64,000 bases of DNA from Cranoglanis bouderius (GCA_023630585.1 CM042565.1:7603013-7667012); one strand, 5' to 3'. Shown: positions 49,906 to 62,705, numbered from the stretch's first letter. Notes: generated from the sequence alone by a model not told the origin. Translations and numbers: made by a program.

Positions 49906-52523
49906 GTATATTTTATCCACTCTTATTTGTGGTGTATATTGTCCACAATATTGAGTTTACTGTGCATTTTTTAAAGTCGTGTGAACTGTTTAGTTTTAGT
50001 CCTCCCTGTTGCTCTTGTGTTGTGGCTGTTGTGACACCAAATTTCCCCTTGGGGTTGAATAAAGTACTCTATCTAAATCAACACAATCAACAAGCAATCA
50101 TCAATGCTCAAGCAACACTGCCATCTAGCGTTTAAACTGAACACGACAACAACATTTTACGTTAACATCGCAAGTAATTTAATAATCCTTCATTTTCATT
50201 AAAAAATAAATAAATAAATAAGATAAAAAAAAATAAAAAACCGTCTATAACAACATTTTAAGTAAAACTTTAGCTACTCTGAATGTCCAACCTCTTGTTA
50301 TAGCAGCCTGTATTTAGGGCAGTGATCTTTTGGCATTGTGGACAGGACTTGCATAACTCATTCACCTAAGAACCTATTAAAAATAAACATGAAAAGGTGA
50401 GTGTTTGTTACCATGTGATATCAAGATAAAGGACTTATTGTATAAGATAATAAAAAAACAAAACTATATATGCCATCGAAATGCTCCCCAACCAAGACCA
50501 ATAGTAGAAGTGGAGTCAGGCCATATGTGAAGAAAAAGTGGCAAATGGCCACTTAAAATAGCACACTCAAAATTTTGGCGCTTCTGTTTTTTAATTGTGT
50601 ACTTATAGTATCTCTAAGACCATGCGGCTCCAAAGGTGGCACCAGCCTGCAGGCCTGTCCAAATTGGCATCATCTGTAAGGCATGAGACTGGGGATCAGG
50701 AAGTAGATCCCGTGACTTCCGCCCTGGCATTTGCCCATGGCTCAATACCCCTAATCTTAATGGAATACTCTAGTGTTTTTCTCTATCTCTATTTAATTGC
50801 ATCTGTAGCATGTAGACATGAATTTAAACATGTTTCCTGTAAGTAGAAAGCGTTTACTTGTTTGCTCAAACCTCAGTGGAAATCTAATGGCACTTGGTGA
50901 ATTCTGCTGTCAATAAAGGTATATGTGAAGCATATTTTTTTTAATTGAATTTGTAAAGTAAATCTATAATCTATAATCTATAATCTCATTTCAGAGATTG
51001 GACTACTTTTTCCAGAGAGACAAATTTGTGGTTATGAGGCTGATGGTACTTGGGCATCAAACCCTGAACTGCTTTTTACTGAACTGCTCCAGTGTCGGAA
51101 AGATGAAGAAAGCTTTGGTAAGACATTCTCTGATATGTGTCTCATGTTTATCCCCTCTTTGTTTGAGAGTTGATAATTGCAGTTTTGAATTTGCATTATA
51201 CAGACGTATGTATTTTGGAGTTTAATGTATGGAGTTCAAGCTCTCAGGTGTGAACAGAAAAGCATTTGTTCTATAATCAGGAGTTTGTGAGTTTGAATTC
51301 CTATGATACTACAGACACGGCCAGGAGTCCAAAAAACGTCCCTGTCAGCAGAGCGACACTAGCCAGTCGTGGGCATCTGTGAGCTCTTGTATTCAGAAGA
51401 GTGCAGTGAGTGCTTTCTTCTGAGTGTTCAGCTGTCCTATGACATAGCAGTTTGAAAAGATCTCCCAGTTGGTATCACTTGCATGATAAGAAAGAGTTGG
51501 CTCATAACCAAATTAGTGTTTAAAAAAAAAAAGAAAAGGTGAGTCTGGCTTCAGACATTGTGGTAATCACCTGTAGAGGTGCTCTCCTTTTCAAAACAGC
51601 TATATACTGTATATACAGACATAAAGTGTAATTAGGGTCAATCATTCAGGCCTATACCATTCTCTTAGCGTACCACACATGCGCTCACCCACTTGCTATT
51701 GTCCCCTTATAGGGAAGAGTCACTGCAAATCAATACAAACTTAGTCTGACTGATCATCTTTATAGTATGATGAAACATTTGAACCTCATGAGAGTGGTCT
51801 CTTCCAGGATGAAAATGTTTCCATTCATAGGGCAAGAGGACTCGGTTTATGAACGGTTAAAATATGAAAATGATGTAAATCATATGCTATAGTCTTCAAG
51901 GTCACCGATGTGTGCAGTGAAGGACATGATAGGCTTCATCTCTATTCTGGCCCTGACCAGGACAAAGCTGTAACTCAAACAGTATTTGTTCTGAGAGGGT
52001 TTAGCTTCTCAGAACCCTGGTGTAAAACTTCTCACATATTTTCAGTGGCATAGGCCTAGGCTATAGATTACAATGTTGATTCATTCCCGTTTCACTCATT
52101 TGGTTTTAAACACAGTGCTTATAAAATTACTGCTGACTGTAGGTGATGTATATATGGTTCTGTGAATATTCATTTAAAAAAAAAAAAAAAAATCATTAAT
52201 GACAGAGAAATAATGAGTCATGACCATGTTTCACAAGGTCAGTCAACTGTATGTAGTTCATTACAGATCCGGTAGGGGTCATTTGCTATTCAGCGACGAC
52301 CTTCATGTTGAATCCGCTGCACAGATATTTTTGTCCGTTAAAAACCTCTAAAACGACAATAAAATTATATGCCATAAATCTTTTGTGTGTGCGGTGATTT
52401 ATGTATTTGTTGCTGGTTATGTACTACATAAAGGCGCTCACTTGCCGTTTTTGAGTTTGTGTCGAATCAAGAAATAGTTTTGCTTGGATAAATTTACCAG
52501 GCTGTCAAACGCACACCTTCATC
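49906..52523. other. DNA upstream of timm22, no certain gene
   Basis: Mostly AT-rich, with no recognised repeat. One exon-like block, 50991-51119, is bounded by 'atttcag' and '|gtaaga' (last base 51119) and has an open frame LDYFFQRDKFVV; I find no family for it. The timm22 5' UTR probably begins within the last 150 bp. Confidence 0.35.
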
Positions 52524-55377
52524 ATGGCGGCGCCCCTGAACAGCAGCGATACTTCTGTATCTAACGTTTCAGCTCAGTCCGCAGCAGTGTCTGGAGTCGA
52601 AAATGCCCATTTACAGTACAGTGTTCTCTTGGATCATCTCATCGGTGACAAGAGACAAATTAAAGACCTGAATCCGGGCGTTATGGGCGGTTTACCGACC
52701 CCGCACAAAACGGATGATCAGAAAATGATTGAACGCGGCATGGAGAGCTGCGCTTTTAAAGCAACGCTGGCATGTGTCGGAGGTAATGAGATAAACACAA
52801 CACCCAAACGCATGAGAGTTAATTAGTTATAATGTGTGATATTTGCAGTGATAGTCACGTACATATGGTCTGAGTGCTGATCTTTATGACTTGGACTTGA
52901 ATGGAGCTGAATAATGACGGTCTGTCATACACATGAAAGGATTAAACTACTTTAATCTTATTAAAAACTCTTTAATAAGCTCAGTGTAGTATACCCATCA
53001 GAAAAATGTAGCAAATCCATGCTCAAAAGTCGCTATAAGTCGCCAAATGCCGTAACGGTCTAATTTACATTCATTTCATTTAATCGTTATGATCATTCAT
53101 GACGTGTTACAGTGGTGCTTGAAAGTTTGTGAACCCTTTAGAATTTTCTGTATATCTGCATAAATATTAATGTATTTACAAAATACTTAAATTTCTGTCC
53201 AGATCCTGAACAAAAATAAGGAGTGGTAGTGAGTCAGGGAATAGACATGAAGGAAAGGCAATAGCTCAGTAACTTGTAAACATCACCAAGAAGAGTTGAA
53301 TATGAAGAAGTTCGCATTGGGAACGACGGTGGTCAGTGATTGGTCTTTGGGATCGACGGTGATCAGTGATTGGTGTTTTTGAATGACGGTGATCATTGAT
53401 TGGTCTTTTTGAATGATGGTGATCAGTGATTCGTCTTTGGGAACGACGGTGATCAGTGATCGGTCTTTGGGAACGACCGTGATCAGTGATCGGTCTTTGG
53501 GAACGACCGTGATCAGTGATTGGTCTTTGGGAATGTAGGCTCATGCAAGCCCAACTCAGGCAGGCTTTATTGACTGAACAATCAATAAAGTTGCTAAAAG
53601 GATGTAAAAAGTGACCAAATCTAGCAGCAAAATAACTAAACTGGCAACAGTAAATGAGCTATTAAGTGGATTGAGGTGTGTTAGTGCTGGGATTCTTAGA
53701 TGTGTAGTCAGAGTGACTCCAGTATGAAGACTGAAACATTGATCAAATAAATATCTAGAGCTGAGAAGATCTTCCTGAGTTGTGATTTGTAAATGTCATT
53801 ATTCAGTTTTGTTTAATGGTATAATTTCTTTTTCTCTGCCAGGTTTTGTGTTAGGAGGTGCTTTTGGAGTCTTCACAGCTGGCATTGACACCAATGTTGG
53901 GTTCGATCCTAAAGACCCGCTGAAGACCCCCACAGCGAGAGAAGTGCTGAGAGACATGGGTCAGAGGGGAATGTCCTACGCCAAAAACTTTGCTATTGTT
54001 GGTGCAATGTTCTCATGTACAGAGTGCATTATAGAATCAGTAAGTTTCTTTCATGCAGAGACACAAAACATATGTAGCTACATTACCAACTTTGTTGTCC
54101 CATTTTACTTACCTTATACTTCATCTTTTAAAAAAAACTCAGACTGCAAGATCCCTCTTCTTTTGGTAGTTAGGGCATGCAATATTGATTTTCGCCCTTG
54201 TCCCTTGCGCACAGAGATTTCTCCAGATTCTCGGAATCTTTTGATGATATTATGTACTGTAGATGATGAGATATTCATAGTCTTCACAATTTTACGTTGA
54301 GGAACATTATTCTGAAATTGTTCCACAAATTGTAGATGCAGTTTTTCACAGAACCTCTGCCCATCTTTACTTCTGAAAGATTCTGCCTCTCTAAGATACT
54401 CTTTTTATACCCAATCATATTACTGAACTGTTGCCAATTAACCTCCAGCTGTTTCTTTTTAGTAACACTTACATTTCCAGCCTTTTGTTTCCCCGTCCCA
54501 ACTTTTTTGAGACGTGTTGCGGTCATCAAATTCTAGATTACCTTATTTTTTTCTTAAAATGGTACATTTCTTCAGTTTAAACATTTGCTATGTTTTCTAT
54601 GTTCTATTGTGAATAACATATGGGTTTATGAGATTTGCAAATCATTGTATTCTGTTTTTGTTTACATTTTACACAGCGTCCCAGCTTTTTTGGAATTGTG
54701 GTTGTATCACAGTGGGGGAAAAAGAGTTTTCAAGATAAGAGACATTGTCCATTTCAATCTCAGCATTTGCATCCTTTTAAAAACTGACTTAAAAACTGTT
54801 CTGAATTAAAGATGATACATGAGTACAAACTTAAGGATGTAAACTGAGGAGTGGCCCAAAATCCCTCTAAAACCTTTGCTTGTATATTCTGACTCGCTTG
54901 TAAGTCACTTTGCAAACTCATGAAGCATCTACTGTAGCCTCTGCCAAATGAATAAATGTAAATGCAATAGTATGTTGATAAAAGATAAAAGAATAACTTT
55001 CTTGTCACAGCATCGTGGTAAATCAGACTGGAAGAACGCAGTGTACAGCGGCTGCATTACTGGAGGTGCGATTGGATTCAGAGGTAGGATACACGTCATT
55101 AACATTTACACACCTTTATAAAACTTGACACACATCGTGAAATAATTCCTTAGATGTCATCCAAGATTTTATTGGGATCATCTCATACAATGTGCTAGTA
55201 ATTTTAAGTATGCTGAAATTGCACAGTGTAAAGCTGGTTGTAATCATGGCTATTTATTTATATTTAACAGTTGTAACTGTAACTATTTATTATCCTCTAG
55301 CTGGCCTGAAAGCTGGGATTCTGGGCTGTGGTGGTTTCGCTGCCTTCTCTGCTGCTATTGAGTATTACCTCAGATGA
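52524..55377 (+). CDS. timm22: timm22, mitochondrial import inner membrane translocase subunit Tim22 (complete, four exons)
   Basis: Tim22 is the channel of the TIM22 complex, which inserts carrier proteins into the mitochondrial inner membrane. Exons 52524-52782, 53843-54039, 55011-55083 and 55301-55377 join in phase to 201 residues (human 194). The N-terminus is variable. Conserved parts follow: LIGDKRQIKDLNPG, MIERGMESCAFKATLACVGG, FVLGGAFGVFTAGIDTNVGF, DMGQRGMSYAKNFAIVGAMF, SCTECIIES, SDWKNAVYSGCITGGAIGFR and AGLKAGILGCGGFAAFSAAI, ending EYYLR. These are the Gly-rich membrane helices of the Tim17/22/23 family, and the Cys of ESCAF and SCTEC match the pair forming the disulfide in Tim22. 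The start ATCATGGCGG is the first ATG. Intron 1 holds a 30-bp minisatellite, intron 2 a Tc1 fragment. Confidence 0.97.
53110..53175 (+). mobile_element. Tc1 terminal fragment in timm22 intron 1
   Basis: 'cagtggtgcttgaaagtttg' after TA 53108-53109, then 'gaaccctttagaattttct', repeats the left end of the element at 22744. Only this end is present. Confidence 0.75.
53325..53536. repeat. 30-bp minisatellite, seven copies, in timm22 intron 1
   Basis: Unit of the type 'gacggtgatcagtgatcggt' plus 'ctttgggaac', seven times head to tail, with exchanges such as 'ctttttgaat' in units 2-3. As 30 is a multiple of three and the unit lacks stops, the minus strand stays open (ten-residue SQRPITDHGR repeats). 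This follows from the period and is not evidence of a gene. The unit contains the near-palindrome TGATCAGTGATC. Confidence 0.92.
54135..54704 (-). mobile_element. Tc1/mariner N-terminal fragment in timm22 intron 2
   Basis: The right end 'ggaattgtggttg' before TA 54705-54706 and the minus-strand HTH (NISSSTVHNIIKRFRESGEI, about 54200-54280) match the family at 16670-18113. The catalytic part and left end are absent. It starts about 95 bp after the timm22 exon 2 donor. Confidence 0.82.
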
Positions 55378-55840
55378 ACTGTTGCTTCAGAGCTTCCCGA
55401 GGTGGATGGGCTCTGAACAAGAACCTGTATAACCAAGAGCAGACTCTGAACATGAGACTTTTTTTTGGCCGGTGTTACTTGCTTGTCAAATGATTTTGAA
55501 ATTGTTCTCGTGGAGAACCAACTTTCCAGTTCAGTTTCCTGACCTGGACAAGTGTGTAATGTGATTTGAGTGTCCTGTAGGGGTCAGTGTAGACATACCA
55601 GTATCAGTTTGGCTTTTTAAGGCTGAAAGGTGATCTACAAACCAGCAAATACCTTTCCTCATGTTTTCCATGCAGTCAGAGGACTTCTCCGTGAAAAACA
55701 ACTTGAAGCCGAGAGGGATCATGGTGATAATTCCTGTCAATGAATGCTTATTGATGTGTAGTTTGAGTGTTTGGCCCCATAGCTATTTATGTATATAATT
55801 GTACAACTAGTAAATAAAATATGAAACCTTACAATGGCTT
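55378..55840 (+). other. timm22: timm22 3' untranslated region with poly(A) signal
   Basis: After TGA at 55375-55377, about 440 bp without repeat lead to AATAAA at 55813-55818, the likely cleavage signal, followed by a T/G-rich stretch (55835-55890). Confidence 0.7.
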
Positions 55841-56239
55841 TGGATTGGCTGGATGTAACGTGGTTAAAAAAAGTTTATGAAAAATGTGTTTGTGGTTAAT
55901 TAGCTTAATCTCAGACTAAATATATGATAGAATTCTGAGGTCTTATTGAAGTACATTTATTTTGCAAAAAAAAAAAAAAAATTATTAGTCGTGTTTGGGA
56001 ACTCTTCAGTGGTTATCCAGGACTTCCTGTTTTACTGGGGTAGAAATATGAGCTGACAGGCCAAATTCCTCGATGAATGGTCATTCATCGACATAAGGAA
56101 GATTAGAGACAAATGAAATGAGACAAAAGTGTGTTGATTTGCATAAATCAGACAATGACTGTAAAAAAAAATAGCCACTTATACTGAAAATGCCCAAATC
56201 CATTGTTGGTGTAATAATTAAAAACAACCAGAGCGAGAA

Positions 56240-57700
56240 AGAGAACACAAGTGTATTTTCTTCACGCAAAGTGATGATCATTAGAGAGGCAAAAATTCCT
56301 CCAATGATCACCATTGGAGATTTGTAGAAGATAATTGCATTTTGGCAACACCAAGTCTCCATATCTACAATCAAACACAACCTCCATGCCAACAAACTAC
56401 TTTGAAGTCATGCAAGAAGAATTCTTTCATCTAACCACAAATTTAAGCACCTGGTATTCACTAGACACTACTGGAACTGAGTTCTGTGGTCAGATGAAGC
56501 AAAGTAGGACTTTTTGTCAACAAACACCAAAGGTGTTGTGGAAATGCACAATTTAGGGTCACTTTAAGATCAATTGATCCTCTATTTATCCCAGACCATC
56601 ACAGGAAACATCAAAGTGATATACATTGCTTATAGGCATTCAAGATGGCATCTGTTGAATGGTTAGGTCAAACTGAGACTTTACAGTTGAATGGGTCTGC
56701 CTGTTTCTTTGGTCACTGCCTGAGTCAAATGTGAATGCGGTACCCTAGTTGTGGATATAGATATGTTAATTGTAGTAGGTCTGGTGAAACTCTCTGGTCC
56801 TGTTAGCTTCTCACTTCCTTTGTAAGACCTCTAAGGACGACCCACTGAATGCCTATAAAATTACAATGTATGTCTCCCTCAGTTAGACTTGATGACTATA
56901 GCATGAAACAGCATATTCTGATGTTGTAGACTACCATTTGCAATAAAGAATCCTGCTGAAGATACTTCCAAGTCTCCTGGTCTTCTGCAAATTCCCAACA
57001 GTGTGGACATTGTGACAAAGTGGCTTTACAGAAGTCTAGATATAGATTTAGACTGATCCATAATGAGTGGCTAGGAAAACTCCCTGAGAAGACAAGAGGG
57101 AAAAACCTTGAGAGGAACCAGACTCAAAAAGGAACCCTTCCTCTTCTGAGAGACACTGGATAATTGGTGCAGTGCTAAGTGTTGGAAAGATCCTCAGTTT
57201 AAGCATCAGTCATTGTTGATTTCTGTAGTTTTAGCTTTAGTATCCACTGTATAAGGAATGAGACTTGAGCATGGTTTTTAGCAAGTGTAGTCATTAGGCT
57301 GTCCAATTGAGAACATCCACAATCATTTTTAGGGTATCCATGTGGTACCATTCACAGCAAACTTTAAGCTATCCATGCAAGGCCATCCTCAGCTGCAGGT
57401 GGGTTATTTTGTTAGGATACATGGCATGATGAACCAGAGGATTTAAATGAACCAAAGGAAATGAATATGTCTGTCAATGCCATAATGCTACAACTGGTCA
57501 TGGTTGGATTTTCCAGTGGGACAATGATCCAAATTCCACACAAAAATGGTTCAATGAGTACAAAATCAAGATTCTGACATTGTGTTCTCCAGGGTCCTGG
57601 GCACAAACTGCATGGTTGTGTGGATGCTGTTAACACAGACATTTGAATTGCCTCTTCTGTTTGCCCCTTAAAAGCATACAACTTGGCTCCAGTTCATCAA
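56240..57700 (+). mobile_element. heavily decayed Tc1 relict with an L2 tail in the middle
   Basis: The plus strand shows Tc1 remnants: a first-Asp region 'TEFCGQMKQSRTF', better read in frame as LWSDEAK near 56483-56510; HGMMNQRI near 57420; and a second-Asp region (FQWDNDPNSTQKWF, near 57512-57555). About 57005-57185 is not Tc1 but an L2 3'-end fragment on minus ('cttgagaggaaccagactca'). Both are old; borders are approximate. Confidence 0.55.
57005..57185 (-). mobile_element. L2 LINE 3'-end fragment
   Basis: 'gagaggaaccagactcaaaa' and 'gtggctttacagaagtctag' are the complement of the tail of the L2 copy at 25845-27323 (positions about 27110-27290). Only the 3' UTR remains, as is usual for 5'-truncated LINEs. 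Confidence 0.65.
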
Positions 57701-57714
57701 GTAACAGATCAGCA

Positions 57715-57968
57715 CTAGGCACAACCTTTTCTAATAAACAGTCACTTTTCTTTAGGTTCTCTAGTGTTCTCCCACTGATCAAAAACATGCAAGTAGGGGG
57801 AGTGGCTACACTAAATCACCCTTAATTGTGCACAAGTGTGTGACTGTCTGTGCAAGGTGCCCTACAATGGATTGGCCTCCCACCCAGTGTGAATTTTCAC
57901 ACCTTGCTCTCAGAATTCCTGGGATGATCCTGAACATGATAAAGCACTTATTAAAGATAAATGAATGA
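57715..57968 (+). mobile_element. SINE 3' part
   Basis: 'ctacactaaatcacccttaa', 'gtgactgtctgtgcaaggtg', 'ccctacaatggattggcctc' and a tail of 'gataaatgaatgaa' fit the body and tail of a common fish tRNA-SINE. The head is lost. It is the family also seen at 16385-16600. Confidence 0.65.
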
Positions 57969-60900
57969 AAAAGTTACATTCTTCTGCAACTTTGACCCTG
58001 CCTTTACCGACCGTGCCAATAAACGTGTAAGAATCGACAAGGACAAGTGGGTTTTGATCTGGTGTGGTCTCATCTTAAACACCTATGGTTCCTTTCTCCC
58101 ACACAATAAGGCTGAGGAGTTGTTACAGCAAATGCCCGCATCGTAGTCACAAACAATGGACCGACCTCACTTTCACACTTACACCAGGATGTTAATCAAA
58201 TCAGGAAGTTGATCAAATTATAGTAAAGGAATGGGTGTAGATTAAAAGGGGCCGTCTCAGTCAAAAGAATATCAAATGTTTGCAAGAGGTATATATTCTA
58301 AAGGTTTTAGATGCTCTGGTGTCAGTCTGGCTCCGATGAATCCAAGGTGCTTTTTCATGAATTCCTCACTACTACTGGTTCGGAATAAAGGCATTTTTCA
58401 CCAAGTCCTTTTTTTCCTTACGGGGAAACGCAGTCTTAAGCATTGCAAAGTGTGTAAACTGCATTTGGATTTGGAGAACCATGTTAATTTCTGTTAATTT
58501 TGCCTTATGTTCTCTTCTGCATCACACCCAGATATAAAAAGATAAAAATAAAAAAAGGAATTTTATTTAGTTTTAAATAAACATGTATTTTTTAAATTGA
58601 GAATTTTGCAAACTTTTTGTCTTTAAATTGTAGCTGGACCCAGCAACATTTCTGACACATTTAAGCAGGATCATATGAAATGAAAAACATTTGTATTATA
58701 AAGAGGGACTTTTTAAACATAATATGCTGGAAGAAGTTGTCGTGCAGTTGTCTTTTTGTGACACTATAGATTTCCAGACAGGTAGAGATATGACTCAATG
58801 TCACAGCCAATGCCAGTGACTAAAAATATAATTACAGCCTGACTTCACATTTTTTCAGAAGCTCACTATGTTTCTTGAGTTCATTCATCCATTTTCTCAT
58901 TTTAGTTATTCAAAACAAAACCAAAATATTCTTCAAAACATTGCAGTACACTCAATCTTTCTTTGGGTGTGATAGTGAACTTTTGATGTGTGTGCGCGTG
59001 CGTGTCTCTGTGCATGTGTTATCATCTACACATTAAAAAAAAAAAGCCACACAATTTCGGCAAATTCTGATTTACTTGCTGCCGATTCACAAGGTTCAAA
59101 AAATAAATTCCTCTCTCAACTGAAAGTTAGTTGTATGCAATTTACTTTCAAACAAGACATTTCTCAAAAGGTTACACTACAAACAAATCAAAGCCTCATT
59201 ATATAATAAATCTGATATATAAATATATTTGTATAATCAACATGAAAATAAGAAGAGGCAGGGAGTGTTTGAGAAAATTAAAGTGACACAAAAGATAGGA
59301 ATTCACATTAGGAAACAAAATGCAAACAAAGCATAATGGCTGTCTTTGAATGAGGTCTTTCCTTCCTTGTTTAGGAAGGAATGTGGACAACAATGAACAG
59401 AGAAACATATTTAGCGTTTAAAGAAGTTGCAATAAATGTTGGATAGATGTTTGGATAGAAGGATAGATAGTTGGATAGATAAACCAATGGGACGTTGTTA
59501 CAGTGTAGTTCAAGTACAGCAGGATGCCTTCAGTTATTGCTAATGAGTTCAATCATTAATCTATTGGCTGCAGAGCAGATCAAGCACTAATATTACATAC
59601 AGCGAAAAAAGAAGAAATTGTTCAGACAATTGTAAGACTTTTGGGGAAACAAATCTAATTACAAGATATGCATCAAAAGAATAGACACTTAATAATAAAC
59701 AGCATAAGGGTGATGATATTCACTTTCTTAAAAAAAAAAAAGCATACTGGCAAAACCATTATGTTCAGGTTTTGACTTAGGCAGACTCCAGCAGAACAAG
59801 CAATATATTTTTTGGGGAGTGAAATGGGCCACAGTAAATATTTTAAACTTAACACTACCTGTCCTGAGCTGTGTATGAACCTCACATGAATTAAACAAAA
59901 GGCACAGGATCTTGATGCTGGACAATATGGACTCTTGTCCTCATTGGACTATTGTTCTCATACCTTTACCCTGTGTAATGCCTCCAATTAAATTGCAGCA
60001 AAAGAAACCTGATTCAACCTAAGCATCTTAATACTGATTCCCACACCAGCCCAAGTGAAGAGTCCAGCCTAGCATAGATGTGTTAAGACCAAAGCAGACC
60101 CAGATAACTAACATTTTCAACATTTTCCTCAAACAAAAGCAAAATTCAACCAGCTCTTTTCATTTCTAACACTGCGCAAAGAGATCAGTGTATACAAAGC
60201 ATTTAATATACTGATAGACTACTAGTGTGGCAAGTCGTATTTATTAGATATTGTCGAGTAAAGTGTCTTTGGTCTCCAACTGCAAAGATTACAACACAAG
60301 CCATGTTGGATGACAAACCATCAAAAAACGAAGCACAAATACAAAACAAAAGACTCAGTTGTGTTATTGCATGCGTTTTCCATTTCCGACTTTTTGTGTT
60401 CACAGTTTCAGCTTTCATATCTATAGAGGTTTACTTCAGATATCAGTTAACAATGTCTTTACCAAACCCTGAGCAGAAACAAAGCCTCATACAAGACTAA
60501 GCTTAAGACTTACTATAATGCTCTGAGAAAGTCCATCTATATTAGGAATAATAAATGTTCTGGCTATGTATGTGTTATGACCTTTAAGTACTAGATAGTA
60601 ATGGATTTCATTGCACACATTTGATGCTCATCTTTATTCAAATGTATCAAATCATTATTTCCCAAAATACATGTATGCAGTGTTTTAACCACAGTATATA
60701 AACCTGGTATATAATTACTGATAATGTAAAGGTCAAATATAGTAGGACTAGGATAAATTAGCACTACTACTACTACTACTACTAATAATAATAATAATAA
60801 TAATATGAAAGTGTCCCTTGAATTTGTCAGTCAGTTCACTTATTTTAATAAATGTTACCATATTTGGTTAATATGACTAACTAAATCTTCAAACTAAATA

Positions 60901-62402
60901 GAGTCTATAAGCTATATGGAATCCAATGGAGAATTATTGAATGGCCTTAAAATAAAATAAATCAATTTGACAATTTTGCATTTTCCCTGAATTCTAGCTA
61001 GTCAGCTGACATGTTGCATGTCTGGTGTTTACATTTTTTATTTTGCACCAGAGCTATAAGTGTAATGTAGCTAACCAGTAGTGTCTCAGGATGGCTTGTC
61101 CAAGATGGCTACCTTCATAATATATTCATAGCTCCAATGCAGAACTAAAGAAGCAAAGACTGGTCATCAAACATGTCTTCACTGATCCATTACATTTAAA
61201 GTGGAAAATTGTGTAATTTTTATGTGCAACTGTTTGTATAGCATCCAAGAACTCAGCCATTGGAGAAAAAAAGATGGAAATGGGAAGCCTGAACTCTAAG
61301 CCACAGAATGGAAAGTAAGAAAGGACCAGTGAATTGATGGTCAGTGACATGCAGAGATATTTCTGATCTAACAAGCAGAAAAGCAGGATTTACACAAACC
61401 TTTGAAACAAACCTAATATCACACTTAAATGATTTGTATTAGAACAAACACTGTCCAGAGCTAAATACACTGCCTCTGGAAGGTGAAAATCATGTTTAGC
61501 ACGATTTGTTTCAGTCACCCACTGAGAACTATTTTAAGTAGTCTTTGTTAAAATAAATACATGATACCATTTTGAGAAAATTGTTTTTGCTTAAACTGGT
61601 GCCCCGAGATGTGGTGGTTAAGTGACCTAAACAATACAGCAACGATGCAACCATGTAACAATGTGTTACGCTCTATAACACTTACTGTGAGCATGAGAAC
61701 TGAAACTCTGCCGCCACCTTCTGGACTGGAGGAATTGAGTTTCCTTAAGACTTCCAATTCCATATGCACCAACATAAAATCTTATGAGGCTCTTTAAGGA
61801 ACACTATAAGCAGTCATACAAGGTAGTCCTATAGTGAATCACAGAAATACAATCAGCCATTAACAAAAAAGCAGCAGTGCTGGAGCAGTTAAGGTCTACC
61901 AATGGGAAATGAGGATTGTGCCTAAAACGCTTAAGGGTTTTTGAAACTGGTACAAAAAAGATGAATGTTAAAGTAGAGGTCATTCATAGTTTAAACATCA
62001 TTCACACATTTGAGTTACAGTTGGGAAGGGGAAGAAATATTAATTTCAAATCCAAATTATGAACAGTCTTTCAGTCTGCAGAACTGAAAGATTAAGACAA
62101 CACAACCTTAGTTCTTTTCATTCATGTCCCCCTCCCTGCCGTACATCATTAAGTAATAGCATGAGGCAGAGCACCAGTATGACCACACAAATCCCCTCAC
62201 AGCAGAAAGAACCAGTTCACCCCAGAAGTGTACTCCAATTAATCGCAGCATATTAGGATTGTAACAGCCATGTGTGTGCAGAGAAATACTAGTAGACCTT
62301 TCATAGAATAACTAACAGCAGAAGCAATTGTAGTTGATGCTAATCTGTACTGGAGTATCTGAGCACTTGGTTTTCGCTGTGCCATTACCAGATCTCCTTA
62401 CT
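57969..62402 (-). other. DNA downstream of the TLC-domain gene, possibly its long 3' UTR
   Basis: No coding region, RNA gene or clear transposon is recognised in these 4.4 kb. Possible minus-strand AATAAA signals (TTTATT on plus) occur at several places, e.g. about 60632 and 58562, so the 3' UTR of the gene at 62403 could reach far into it. Short GATA-type repeats lie at 59440-59485 and a (CTA)n(ATA)n run at 60764-60804. Confidence 0.35.
60764..60804. repeat. (CTA)n(ATA)n compound microsatellite
   Basis: Same switch from CTA to ATA units as at 20332-20369. Confidence 0.9.
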
Positions 62403-62705
62403 CTATTCTGCCTTGGTGTGAGGTGGTGATGTCAAGTCCTGGTGGTTGGTGCTGTGCTGGCGCTTGTAAAGACGGTAGCCCTTTAGGCAGAGCAGGATGA
62501 ACCAGTAGAGTTGCGGTGCGAGGATGCACATGTTGCCCAAGTTGGCATAGAGCGGGATGTGCAGGGGCACAGCATAGACCGGGAGGCCGTAGTGCTCTCC
62601 ATACACCCAGTACATGTAGGGGAAGAGTACAATGCGGCACAGGAAGAAGCTCAGCAGCACCATGCAGCCGTTCACTTTGTGCAGCCAACAGTCTTGCAGT
62701 CCCAC
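62403..62705 (-). CDS. tlcd3b: TLC-domain gene, last coding exon (tlcd3b-like)
   Basis: The exon begins after the acceptor 'cctgtag' (complement of 62706-62712) and ends with TAG (complement of 62403-62405), giving 100 residues. It is the end of a TLC domain, the multi-pass membrane fold of ceramide synthase-like proteins. VGLQDCWLHKVNGCMVLLSF starts a helix, then CRIVLFPYMYWVYGEHYGLP follows, then a second helix around CILAPQLYWFILLCLKGYRL and a polar tail. The LHKVNG, GLPxYAVPL and LAPQLYWF motifs are closer to TLCD3B (FAM57B) than to TLCD3A as I recall them, though human TLCD3A is the one near TIMM22. TLCD3 proteins act in ceramide metabolism at the ER or Golgi. The other exons lie right of the window; the intron holds a Tc1. 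Confidence 0.8.
   Translation of the reverse strand: MGLQDCWLHKVNGCMVLLSFFLCRIVLFPYMYWVYGEHYGLPVYAVPLHIPLYANLGNMCILAPQLYWFILLCLKGYRLYKRQHSTNHQDLTSPPHTKAE

Noticed and set aside
50991..51119. Exon-like block with acceptor, open frame and donor upstream of timm22
   Set aside because: Splice signals look good, but the peptide (LDYFFQRDKFVVMRLMVLGH...) has no resemblance to any family I know, and no companion exons were found. Kept only as a remark in the gap entry.
53325..53536. Regular 30-bp repeats as a CRISPR-like array
   Set aside because: Units are head-to-tail without spacers and the DNA is vertebrate.
53266..53544. Minus-strand frame of ten-residue SQRPITDHGR repeats
   Set aside because: It lies in a timm22 intron and results from the 30-bp minisatellite, not from a gene.
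60225..60500. 91-codon frame downstream of the TLC-domain gene
   Set aside because: Composition and hydrophobic blocks look random, no homology, and it opposes the likely transcript there.
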